A stretch of 64,000 bases of DNA. Source: Paragordius varius (taxonomy: Eukaryota; Nematomorpha). Of this stretch, positions 53,827-62,812 are shown piece after piece. A program made the translations under genes and the position numbers. Each line of letters starts with the position of its first letter. Position 1 is the first letter of the stretch. Under the pieces are notes generated by a model. The model did not search any database, was not told the DNA's origin, and saw only the letters and a list, made by a program, of their open reading frames with translations. The DNA is taken from the NCBI GenBank assembly GCA_964247055.1, contig OZ176058.1, forward strand, positions 3,906,001 through 3,970,000, given 5' to 3'.

Positions 53827-56751
53827 ATGAATATTGATGTGTATAGTAATAACCGGTCAGGCCTGGCCAGCCGCGGTTTTGGTGTTGTGGCCAATAATAC
53901 AAAGAGAATGAAAAGGAATACAAGATGCCTGTATTTTGCTAGTTTAAATGTTGGTTCATTGAAAAGTAAGTTAAATGATATTGTGAGAATAATGAAAGTT
54001 AAACATATTGATATTTTGGCATTACAAGAGACTCGTTACCGCGGAAACGGAGCAAGGACTTTGGAAGAGAATTATCGACTATATTACTCAGGTGAAAGTG
54101 GCGGACGAAATGGAGTGGCAATTATCATTAATCCCAAATTGTCCAATCAGGTTAAAGAGGTTAGACGCTATAACAGCCGAATCATGAATTTAGATATTTT
54201 GGTAGGTAACGAGGTCATAACGGTATTTAGTATATATGCCCCGCAAATAGGTTTACCCAAACAAGAAAAGGAGCAATTTTACGAGACTTTAGATGAAAAA
54301 ATAGTCGCTCTCCCTCAGCTCAGAGTTAAGTTTTTATGTGGGGATTTTAATGGTCATCTTGGTTCAAAAAGGGAATCTTTTGAAATATGGCACGGGGGAC
54401 ATTCTTATGGAGAAAGAAACGAGGAAGGAATTAATTTGCTCAGATTTGCACAATCTCACAATTTGGCGATAGCGAACACGTTTTTCGAAAAAAGAGAGAG
54501 TCATCTAGTAACTTTTAAGAGCGGCATAAACAAATCTCAAATAGATTTTATACTTGTTCCAAGAGATTTATTGAAGCTTGTGATAGATTGTAAGGTCCTG
54601 CCAAACTTAGAGGTTAGTTCGCAACATAATTTACTTATTTGTAAATTTTTCGTGAAAGAAAAGTCTAAACAAAGTGGTTCTTATTCAAAGAGATTAAAAA
54701 GTATTAAGTGGGAGAAATTATCCGAAAAAAGGCAGGCTTTTATAAAAGAAATACGGTTATCCGAGGATGGGGGGTTAAATGGTGATTGGGATAAAGTAAG
54801 TCAGTTAATCAAAAAGGCAGGAACTCTAGTTTGTGGATTAAAAGGCGGAAAATCTCAAGTATACAGAGAGGCTTGGCTTTACGATGAAAGAATAATATTG
54901 ATGTCACGAGAAAAAGGTAAGGCTTTTGACAAATGGAGACATACAAGGAATGATGATGATAGAGATAAGTATAAAAGTTTAAATAAGGAATTGAAAAAAT
55001 TAGTCGGTCAGGTTAAGAAAGAAAAAATGAATTTATTTTATGATGAGTTAAATAGTAAGCAAGGTTTAAACAAAGTGTATAAAGTTGCGCAGCAAAGGAA
55101 TAAACGCAGGATGGATTTGCCAGGTTATGCGACTGCAATAAAAGGAAAAGATGGAAGCTTGCTGTGCGAAAATGTAGAAATATTAAAAAGATGGAAAGAG
55201 TACTTTGTGAGTTTAGATGAAGGGGTAGGCGAGATATTTTTGCCAAATACAGTTGAAGCTACTGATAGACCAATAGAAGCAATTACACAAAAGGAAGTAG
55301 AATCTAATTTGTTAGAAATGCCAAACAACAAAGCTGTAGGATCGGACGACATAAATATAAATTGTTGGAAAGTGCTTGGAAATTCTGGATTAAATTTTTT
55401 GGAGCGTGTATTTAATAAAGTTGTTTCAGCGTATGAAATCCCGGTTGAATGGAAGGAAAGTTTAACTGTGCCTTTATTTAAAGGAAAAGGTGATATAAAT
55501 GAATGTAGTAACTATAGAGGGATAAAACTTATGTCGCACACTATGAAATTGTTTGAAAAAATAATTGAAAAGCGAATCAGGAAAATGATATCTATAGAAG
55601 GAAATCAATTTGGTTTCATGCCAGGAAAGTCAACAGTAGATCCTATACATGCGGTTAGGAGGTTGATTGAAAAACACATTGAAAAAAAGAAAGAATTACA
55701 CGGGGTTTTGATTGATATAGAGAAGGCGTTTGACAGGATTCCTAGAGAAACTATTTGGTGGAGTCTCCGTCGTAAAAAGGTGCCAGAAAGTTATATTAAG
55801 TTGTTACAAATAATGTACGAATCACACACCTCCAGGATTAAAACTCCACAAGGTTTATCAGAGCCCTTTTCAATAAAGCATGGAGTCTACCAAGGCTCAT
55901 CACTCAGCCCCTTATTGTTTATAATTTGTATGGACGAGGTAGCCAAGGTTGTTTATGTGAGTTCAGGATGGTACTTAATGTATGCATATGACATAATCAT
56001 CTTGTCTGATTCATTAATTGAGTTAAAGCGAACGGTAAACAGATGGGTTGTTATGCTGGATCAATATGGTCTGAAAGTAAACAAAGCAAAAACCGAACTT
56101 ATTACTTTTGGGGGTCCACAACATGAAATGGTAGTTGATGATAGTTGGGTTCTGAAGGGTAAAGAAAGTTGCAAATATCTGGGAGCTATGTTAAGTGCAG
56201 ATGGTTCGTTAACTGACGATATTAATTTAAGAATAAAGAGCAGCTGGGTAAATTGGAAGAAAATTTCGAGCGTATTATGCGATCGAAATATTGATGTTAG
56301 AGTGAAAGGTAAGATTTACAGTTCAGTTGTCCAGCCCTCAATGATGTATAATTCACAGACATGGGGTGTCAAAAAATCCGAAGAAAGACAATTTAACGTG
56401 ACTGAAATGAAAATGCTCAGAATGATGTGTGGGGTAACTAGAAAGGACAGAATCGAGAATAGATTTATTCGTGGGAGCACAGATATTAAACCAATAGTGG
56501 AAAGAATGTCAAAAAATAGGCTACGTTGGTTCGGGCACATTGAAAGGAGAGATTCTAATTATATTGCAAAAATAATAGATGGTTATATAGTTGAGGGAAA
56601 ACGAGGACGTGGGCGACCTAAAACAAAATGGATAGATACAGTAAAAAGAGAGCTAGCACAATACGAGCTTAATGCAGAGGACGCCATCGATAGAGTTTTA
56701 TGGCGAGACAGGTTGTATAACATGACCGCTCTCACGAGTGAAAACATGTAA
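53827..56751 (+). CDS. RTE-type LINE polyprotein: APE endonuclease and reverse transcriptase
   Basis: 974 residues, uninterrupted. It would nick target DNA and copy the element RNA at the nick (target-primed reverse transcription). Residues about 35-275 are an APE-type endonuclease: LNVGSL (N41), LQETR (E68), GDFNGH (D173, N175), QIDFIL (D240) and SQH (H267). A linker with basic and coiled-coil-like stretches (about 350-410) follows. The reverse transcriptase spans about 480-800: KAVGSDDI (503-510), SNYRGIKLMSHTMKLFEKII (561-580), NQFGFMPGKST (593-603), LIDIEKAFD (catalytic D630), YQGSSLSP (688-695), active box 719-722, and KYLGAMLSADGS (783-794). The C-terminus has VLCDRNIDVRVKGKIYSSVV (816-835), LRWFGHIERRDS (899-910) and KRGRGRPK (925-932). 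These blocks are characteristic of RTE elements. The active box is YAYD, not Y/FADD: codon 721 (55987-55989) is TAT where GAT is expected, so a metal-binding Asp is lost and RT activity is probably abolished. The start follows an in-frame stop by 12 bp. There is no ORF1. Confidence 0.96.
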   Translation: MNIDVYSNNRSGLASRGFGVVANNTKRMKRNTRCLYFASLNVGSLKSKLNDIVRIMKVKHIDILALQETRYRGNGARTLEENYRLYYSGESGGRNGVAIIINPKLSNQVKEVRRYNSRIMNLDILVGNEVITVFSIYAPQIGLPKQEKEQFYETLDEKIVALPQLRVKFLCGDFNGHLGSKRESFEIWHGGHSYGERNEEGINLLRFAQSHNLAIANTFFEKRESHLVTFKSGINKSQIDFILVPRDLLKLVIDCKVLPNLEVSSQHNLLICKFFVKEKSKQSGSYSKRLKSIKWEKLSEKRQAFIKEIRLSEDGGLNGDWDKVSQLIKKAGTLVCGLKGGKSQVYREAWLYDERIILMSREKGKAFDKWRHTRNDDDRDKYKSLNKELKKLVGQVKKEKMNLFYDELNSKQGLNKVYKVAQQRNKRRMDLPGYATAIKGKDGSLLCENVEILKRWKEYFVSLDEGVGEIFLPNTVEATDRPIEAITQKEVESNLLEMPNNKAVGSDDININCWKVLGNSGLNFLERVFNKVVSAYEIPVEWKESLTVPLFKGKGDINECSNYRGIKLMSHTMKLFEKIIEKRIRKMISIEGNQFGFMPGKSTVDPIHAVRRLIEKHIEKKKELHGVLIDIEKAFDRIPRETIWWSLRRKKVPESYIKLLQIMYESHTSRIKTPQGLSEPFSIKHGVYQGSSLSPLLFIICMDEVAKVVYVSSGWYLMYAYDIIILSDSLIELKRTVNRWVVMLDQYGLKVNKAKTELITFGGPQHEMVVDDSWVLKGKESCKYLGAMLSADGSLTDDINLRIKSSWVNWKKISSVLCDRNIDVRVKGKIYSSVVQPSMMYNSQTWGVKKSEERQFNVTEMKMLRMMCGVTRKDRIENRFIRGSTDIKPIVERMSKNRLRWFGHIERRDSNYIAKIIDGYIVEGKRGRGRPKTKWIDTVKRELAQYELNAEDAIDRVLWRDRLYNMTALTSENM

Positions 56752-56761
56752 TGTAATAATA
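56749..56761 (+). other. LINE stop codon and TAA-repeat 3' tail
   Basis: The stop TAA (56749-56751) is followed by only TGTAATAATA before the satellite target copy, so a 3' UTR is essentially absent. A tail of short AT-rich repeats instead of a long poly(A) is known for RTE elements and fits template use by simple repeat. The exact end is uncertain by a base or so, because A and AT at the junction could belong to the tail or to the target. Confidence 0.85.
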
Positions 56762-56780
56762 ATTGTTTCCAACAATCAAA
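56762..56780 (+). repeat. Target-site duplication, right copy (19 bp)
   Basis: Perfect copy of 53350-53368, followed by CATATATTTTC as in an uninterrupted monomer. The right flank then continues with AATATTTAGAAC and TTTTCATTTAAC, the same rare order as at 62053-62107 in the empty paralogue. Confidence 0.93.
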
Positions 56781-57256
56781 CATATATTTTCAACAATCAA
56801 ATAATATTTAGAACAATCAAAATATGTTTTCATTTAACTTTTAGTGTTTCCAACAATCAAACATATATTTTCAACAATCAAATAATTTTTCCAACAATCA
56901 CAATATGTTTTCTTTTAAAATTTTAGTGTTTCCAACAATCAAACATATATTTTCAACAATCAAATAGTTTTTCCAACAATCATAAAATGTTGCCCCATAG
57001 CTTTTTATTGTTTCCAACAATCAAATTATATTATCTTTTAACTTTTTATTGTTTCCAACAATCAAACATATATCAACAATCAAAAAATTTTTCCACCAAC
57101 CAAATTATGTTGTCTTTTAACTTTTTAGTGTTTCCAACAATCAAACATATATTTTCAACAATAAAATATTTTTTTCAACAATAAAAACATGTTTTCTTTT
57201 AACTTTTTAGTGTTTCCAACAATCAAACATATATTTTCAACAATCAAATAATTTTT

Positions 57257-57338
57257 CCAACAATCAAAATATGTTGCCCAATAGCTTTTTAGTGTTTCCA
57301 ACAATCAAACATATATTTTCAACAATCAAATAATTTTT
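57257..57338. repeat. Reference monomer: 82 bp made of two 41-bp halves
   Basis: A clean copy of the satellite monomer. Half A is 57257-57297 and half B is 57298-57338, each exactly 41 bp and each starting CCAACAATCAAA. Each half divides again into 22 bp and 19 bp. In half B the second quarter (57320) again starts CAACAATCAAA. In half A the second quarter (57279) starts CAATAGC, which aligns as a diverged CAACAATC. The likely history is a unit of about 20.5 bp doubled to 41 and again to 82 bp. Composition is about 21 G+C of 82, with 16 C against 5 G on this strand and no CpG. Confidence 0.93.
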
Positions 57339-57540
57339 CCAACAATCAAAATATGTTGCCCAATAGCATTTAGTATTTCCAACAATCAAACATATATTTT
57401 CAACAATCAAATAATTTTTCCAACAATCAAAATATGTTGTCTTTTAACTTTTTATTGTTTCCAACAATCAAACATATATTTTCAAAAATCAAATAATTTT
57501 TCCAACAATCAAATTATGTTGTCTTTTAACTTTTTAGTGT

Positions 57541-57800
57541 TTCCAACAATCAAACTTATATTTTCAACAATAAAATATTTTTTTCAACAATCAAAATATG
57601 TTTTCTTTTAACTGTTTAGTGTTTCCAACAATCAAACATATATTTTCAACAATCAAATAATTTTTCCACCAACCAAATTATGTTGTCTTTTAACTTTTTA
57701 GTGTTTCCAACAATCAAACTTATATTTTCAACAATAAAATATTTTTTTCAACAATCAAAATATGTTTTCTTTTAACTGTTTAGTGTTTCCAACAATCAAA
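57541..57800. repeat. 164-bp (two-monomer) local duplication
   Basis: CAAACTTATATTTTCAAC with the following ACTGTTTAG monomer occurs at 57551 and again at 57715, an offset of exactly 164 bp or two monomers. The other copies of this block (for example 31535-31620 and 62900-62990) have it once, so this is a local gain of one dimer. Confidence 0.85.
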
Positions 57801-59040
57801 CATATATTTTCAACAATCAAATAATTTTAACAATCAAAATATGTTCCCCAATAGCTTTATAGTGGTCCCAACAATCAAACATATATTTTCAACAATCAAA
57901 TAATTTTTGCAACAATAAAAATATGTTGCCCAATAGCTTTTTAGTATTCCCAACAATCAAACATATATTTTCAACAATCAAATAATTTTTCCAACAATCA
58001 AAATATGTGCTTTTAACTTTTTATTGTTTCCAACAATCAAACATATATTTTCAACAATCAAATAATTTTTCCAACAATCATAATATGTTGCCCCATAGCT
58101 TTTATTGTTTCCAACAATCAAATTATATTATCTTTTAACTTTTTATTGTTTCCAACAATAAAACATATATTTTCAACAATCAAATAATTTTTCCAACAAT
58201 GAAATTATGTTTTCTTTTAACTTTTTATTGTCAACAATCAAACATATATTTTCAACAATCAAATAATATTTCCAAAAATCAAAATATGTTGCCCAATAGC
58301 TTATTATTCCCAACAATCAAACATATATTTTAAACAATCAAATAATTTTTCCAACAATCAAATTATGTTTTATTTTAACTTTTTAGTGTTTCCAACAATC
58401 AAACATATTTTTTCAACAATCAAATAATTTTTTCAACATTAATATGTTGCCCAATAGCTTTTTAGTGTTTCCAACAATCTAACATATATTTTCAACAATC
58501 AAATAATTTTTCCAAAAATAAAATTATGTTTCGTTTTTTAGTGTTTCCAACAATCAAACATATATTTTCAACAATCAAATAATTTTTGCAACAATCAATA
58601 TATATTTTCTTTTAACTTTTAATGTTTCCACCAATCAAACATATATTTTCAACAATCAAATAATTTTTGAAACAATCAAAATATGTTGCCCAATAGCTTT
58701 TTAGTATTCCCAACAATCAAACATATATTTTCAACAATCAAATAATATTTAGAACAATCAAAATATGTTTTCTTTTAACTTTTAGTGTTTCCAACAATCA
58801 AACATATATTTTCAACAATCAAATAATTTTTCCAACAATCAAAATATGTTGCCCAATAGCTTTTTAGTATTCCCAACAAACAAACATATATTTTCAACAA
58901 TCAAATAATTTTTCCAACAATCAAAATATGTTTTCTTTTAACTTTTAGTGTTTCCAAAAATTAAACATATATTTTCAACAATCAAATAATTTTTCCAACA
59001 ATCAAAATATGTTGTCGTTTAACTTTTTAGTGTTTCCAAC
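57800..59040. repeat. Satellite block repeated at the window end, copy 1
   Basis: Shares variant order with the last kilobase of the window: GTGCTTTTAAC, CTTATTATTCCC (58300), the CGTTTTTTAG variant, CAATATATATTTTC (58597) and the rare GTTGTCGTTTAAC, which is at 59011 here and 63959 at the end (offset 4,948). No gene is seen. Confidence 0.8.
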
Positions 59041-61845
59041 AATCAAACATATTTTTTCAACAATCAAATAATTTTTTCAACAATCATATGTTGCCCAATA
59101 GCTTTTTAGTGTTTCCATCAATCTAACATATATTTTCAACAATCAAATAATTTTCTAATTATGTTTTCTTTTTTTAGTGTTTCCAACAATCAAACAAATA
59201 TTTTCAACAATCAAATAATTTTTGCAACAATCATAATATGTTGCCCAATAGCTTTTTAGTATTCCCAACAATCAAAAATTTATTTTCAACAATCAAATAA
59301 TTTTTCCAACAATCATAATATGTTTTCTTTTAACTTTTAGTGTTTCCAACAATCAGACATATATTTTCAACAATCTAATAATTTTTCCTACAAACAAAAT
59401 TTGTTGTCTTTTAACTTTTTATTGTTTCCAACAATCAAACATATATTTTCAAAAATCAAATAATTTTTCCAACAATCAAATTATGTTGTCTTTTAACTTT
59501 TTAGTGTTTCCAACAATCAAACATATATTTTCAACAATCAAATAATTTTACCAACAATCAAAATATGATGCCCAATAGCTTTTTAGTGTTTCCAACAATC
59601 AAACATTTATTTGCACAATCAAATAATTTTTACAACAATCAAAATATGTTTTCTTTTAACTTTTTAGTGTTTCCAACAATCAAACATATATTTTCAACAA
59701 TCGAATATTTTTTCCAACAATCAAAATATGTTGCCCAATAGCTTTTTATTGTTTCCAACAATCAAACATATATTTTCAACAATCAAATAATTTTTCAAAC
59801 AATCAAAATATGTTGCCCAATAGCTTTTTAGTGTTTCCAACAATCAAACATATATTTTCAACAATCAAATAATTTTTCCAACAATCAAAATATGTTGCCC
59901 AATAGCATTTAGTATTTCCAACAATCAAACATATATTTTCAACAATCAAATAATTTTTCCAACAATCAAAATATGTTGTCTTTTAACTTTTTATTGTTTC
60001 CAACAATCAAACATATATTTTCAAAAATCAAATAATTTTTCCAACAATCAAATTATGTTGTCTTTTAACTTTTTAGTGTTTCCAACAATCAAACATATAT
60101 TTTCAACAATCAAATAATTTTACCAACAATCAAAATATGATGCCCAATAGCTTTTTAGTGTTTCCAACAATCAAACATATATTTGCACAATCAAATAATT
60201 TTTACAACAATCAAAATATGTTTTCTTTTAACTTTTTAGTGTTTCCAACAATCAAACATATATTTTCAACAATCGAATAATTTTTCAAACAATCAAAATA
60301 TGTTGCCCAATAGCTTTTTAGTGTTTCCAACAACAAACATATATTTTCAACAATCAAATAATTTTTCAAACAATCAAAATATGTTGCCCAATAGCTTTTT
60401 AGTGTTTCCAACAATCAAACATATATTTTCAACAATCAAATAAATTTTCCAACAAGCAAAATCTGTTGCTTAATAGCATTTAGTATTTCCAACAATCAAA
60501 CATATATTTTCAACAATCAAATAATTTTTCCAACAATCAAAATATGTTTTCTTTTAACTTTTTAGTGTTTCAAACAATCAAACATATATTTTCAACAATC
60601 AAATAATTTTTCCAACAATCATAAAATGTTGCCCCATAGCTTTTTATTGTTTCCAACAATCAAATTATATTATCTTTTAACTTTTTATTGTTTCCAACAA
60701 TCAAACATATATCAACAATCAAAAAATTTTTCCACCAACCAAATTATGTTGTCTTTTAACTTTTTAGTGTTTCCAACAATCAAACTTATATTTTCAACAA
60801 TAAAATATTTTTTTCAACAATCAAAATATGTTTTCTTTTAACTTTTTAGTGTTTCCAACAATCAAACATATATTTTCAACAATCAAATAATTTTAACAAT
60901 CAAAATATGTTCCCCAATAGCTTTATAGTGGTCCCAACAATCAAACATATATTTTCAACAATCAAATAATTTTTGCAACAATATAAATATGTTGCCCAAT
61001 AGCTTTTTAGTAATCCCAACAATCAAACATATATTTTCAACAATCAAATAAATTTTCCAACAATCAAAATATGTGCTTTTAACTTTTTATTGTTTCCAAC
61101 AATCAAACATATATTTTCAACAATCAAATAATTTTTCCAACAATCATAATATGTTGCCCCATAGCTTTTTATTGTTTCCAACAATCAAATTATATTATCT
61201 TTTAACTTTTTATTGTTTCCAACAATCAAACATATATTTTCAACAATCAAATAATTTTTCCAACAATGAAATTATGTTTTCTTTTAACTTTTTATTGTCA
61301 ACAATCAAACATATATTTTCAACAATCAAATAATATTTCCAAAAATCAAAATATGTTGCCCAATAGCTTCTTATTCCCAACAATCAAACATATATTTTCA
61401 ACAATCAAATAATTTTTCCAACAATCAAATTATGTTTTATTTTAACTTTTTAGTGTTTCCAACAATCAAACATATTTTTTCAACAATCAAATAATTTTTT
61501 CAACATTAATATGTTGCCCCATAGCTTTTTAGTGTTTCCAACAATCAAACATATATTTTCAACAATCAAATAATTTTTCCAACAATCAAAATATGTTTTC
61601 TTTTAACTTTTAGTGTTTCCAACAATCATACATATATTTTCAACAATCAAATAATTTTTCCAACAATCAAAATATGTTGCCCAATAGCTTTTTAGTATTC
61701 CCAACAAACAAACATATATTTTCAACAATCAAATAATTTTTCCAACAATCAAAATATGTTTTCTTTTAACTTTTAGTGTTTCCAACAATCAAACATATAT
61801 TTTCAACAATCAAATAATTTTTCCAACAATCAAATGTTGTCTTTT
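59041..61845. repeat. Satellite, copy of the 39.5-41.9 kb order
   Basis: Contains CAATCAGACATAT (59353), AATCTGTTGC (60459), the CCACCAACC monomer, GTGCTTTTAAC (61073) and CTTCTTATTCCC (61367) in the same order as 39.6-41.7 kb and 49.0-51.4 kb. One monomer has a short CAACAAACATAT form near 60330. No gene is seen. Confidence 0.78.
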
Positions 61846-62812
61846 AACTTTTTATTGTTTCCCACAATCAAATAATTTTTTCAACAATCAAATTATGTTG
61901 TCTACTTTTTGGTGTTTCGAACAATCAAACATATTTTTTCAACAATCAAATAATTTTTCCAACAATCATAAAATGTTGCCCCATAGCTTTTTATTGTTTC
62001 CAACAATCAAATTATATTATCTTTTAACTTTTTATTGTTTCCAACAATCAAACATATATTTTCAACAATCAAATAATATTTAGAACAATCAAAATATGTT
62101 TTCATTTAACTTTTAGTGTTTCCAACAATCAAACATATATTTTCAACAATCAAATAATTTTTCCAACAATCAAAATATGTTTTCTTTTAAAATTTTAGTG
62201 TTTCCAACAATCAAACATATATTTTCAACAATCAAATAATTTTTCCAACAATCATAAAATGTTGCCCCATAGCTTTTTATTGTTTCCAACAATCAAATTA
62301 TATTATCTTTTAACTTTTTATTGTTTCCAACAATCAAACATATATCATCAATCAAAAAATTTTTCCACCAACCAAATTATGTTGTCTTTTAACTTTTTAG
62401 TGTTTCCAACAATCAAACTTATATTTTCAACAATAAAATATTTTTTTCAACAATCAAAACATGTTTTCTTTTAACTTTATAGTGTTTCCAACAATCAAAC
62501 ATATATTTTCAACAATCAAATAATTTTTCCAACAATCAAAATATGTTGCCCAATAGCTTTTTAGTGTTTCCAACAATCAAACATATATTTTCAACAATCA
62601 AATAATTTTTCCAACAATCAAAATATGTTGCCCAATAGCATTTAGTATTTCCAACAATCAAACATATATTTTCAACAATCAAATAATTTTTCCAACAATC
62701 AAAATATGTTGTCTTTTAACTTTTTATTGTTTCCAACAATCAAACATATATTTTCAAAAATCAAATAATTTTTCCAACAATCAAATTATGTTGTCTTTTA
62801 ACTTTTTAGTGT
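61846..62812. repeat. Paralogous satellite segment without the LINE
   Basis: Matches 53162-53368 (offset 8,684) and, without a gap, 56762 to about 57540 (offset 5,272). The unique CTACTTTTTGGTGTTTCG stretch (61902) and TTTTCATTTAAC (62100) tie it to both flanks. About six single-base differences are visible against 56781-57210. It is therefore a true duplicate of the locus in its pre-insertion state. Confidence 0.92.
62034..62052 (+). other. Empty LINE target site in the paralogue
   Basis: A single copy of attgtttccaacaatcaaa, flanked by CTTTTT on the left and CATATATTTTC on the right. These are exactly the outer flanks of the two duplication copies at 53350 and 56780. This is the unfilled counterpart of the insertion site and fixes the element ends. 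Confidence 0.92.

Larger units (their letters stand above)
53369..56761 (+). mobile_element. RTE-clade non-LTR retrotransposon (LINE), apparently full length
   Basis: A 3,393-bp element visibly richer in G and C than the surrounding satellite. It has a roughly 458-bp 5' region, one ORF of 974 codons with endonuclease and reverse transcriptase, and a 3' end of only about 10 bp after the stop, made of TAA-type repeats. RTE elements are typically about 3.2-3.4 kb, have a single main ORF and very short AT-rich repetitive 3' ends, so this fits a whole element. It is flanked by a perfect 19-bp target-site duplication. Its size agrees with the coordinates of the empty paralogous site: offsets of 8,684 on the left and 5,272 on the right differ by 3,412, which is element plus one duplication copy. 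Long intact ORF and perfect flanks indicate a young insertion. It is the only such element in the window. The RT active box is altered (see the CDS). Confidence 0.95.

Noticed and set aside
55013-55352. Minus-strand open frames inside the LINE (also 56316-56540 and 56583-56783)
   Set aside because: They are antisense shadows of the 974-codon ORF, without recognisable motifs.
53369-56761. LTR retroelement or virus-derived element
   Set aside because: There are no long terminal repeats, gag, protease, RNase H or integrase. The APE endonuclease fused to RT and the target-site duplication identify a LINE.
57257-57275. CAACA...TGTTG dyad in each type-1 half monomer as a cruciform or protein site
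   Set aside because: The arms are only 5 bp around 9 bases and do not extend. They are lost in the common TTCTTTTAAC and GTCTTTTAAC variants, except for a TGTT remnant.
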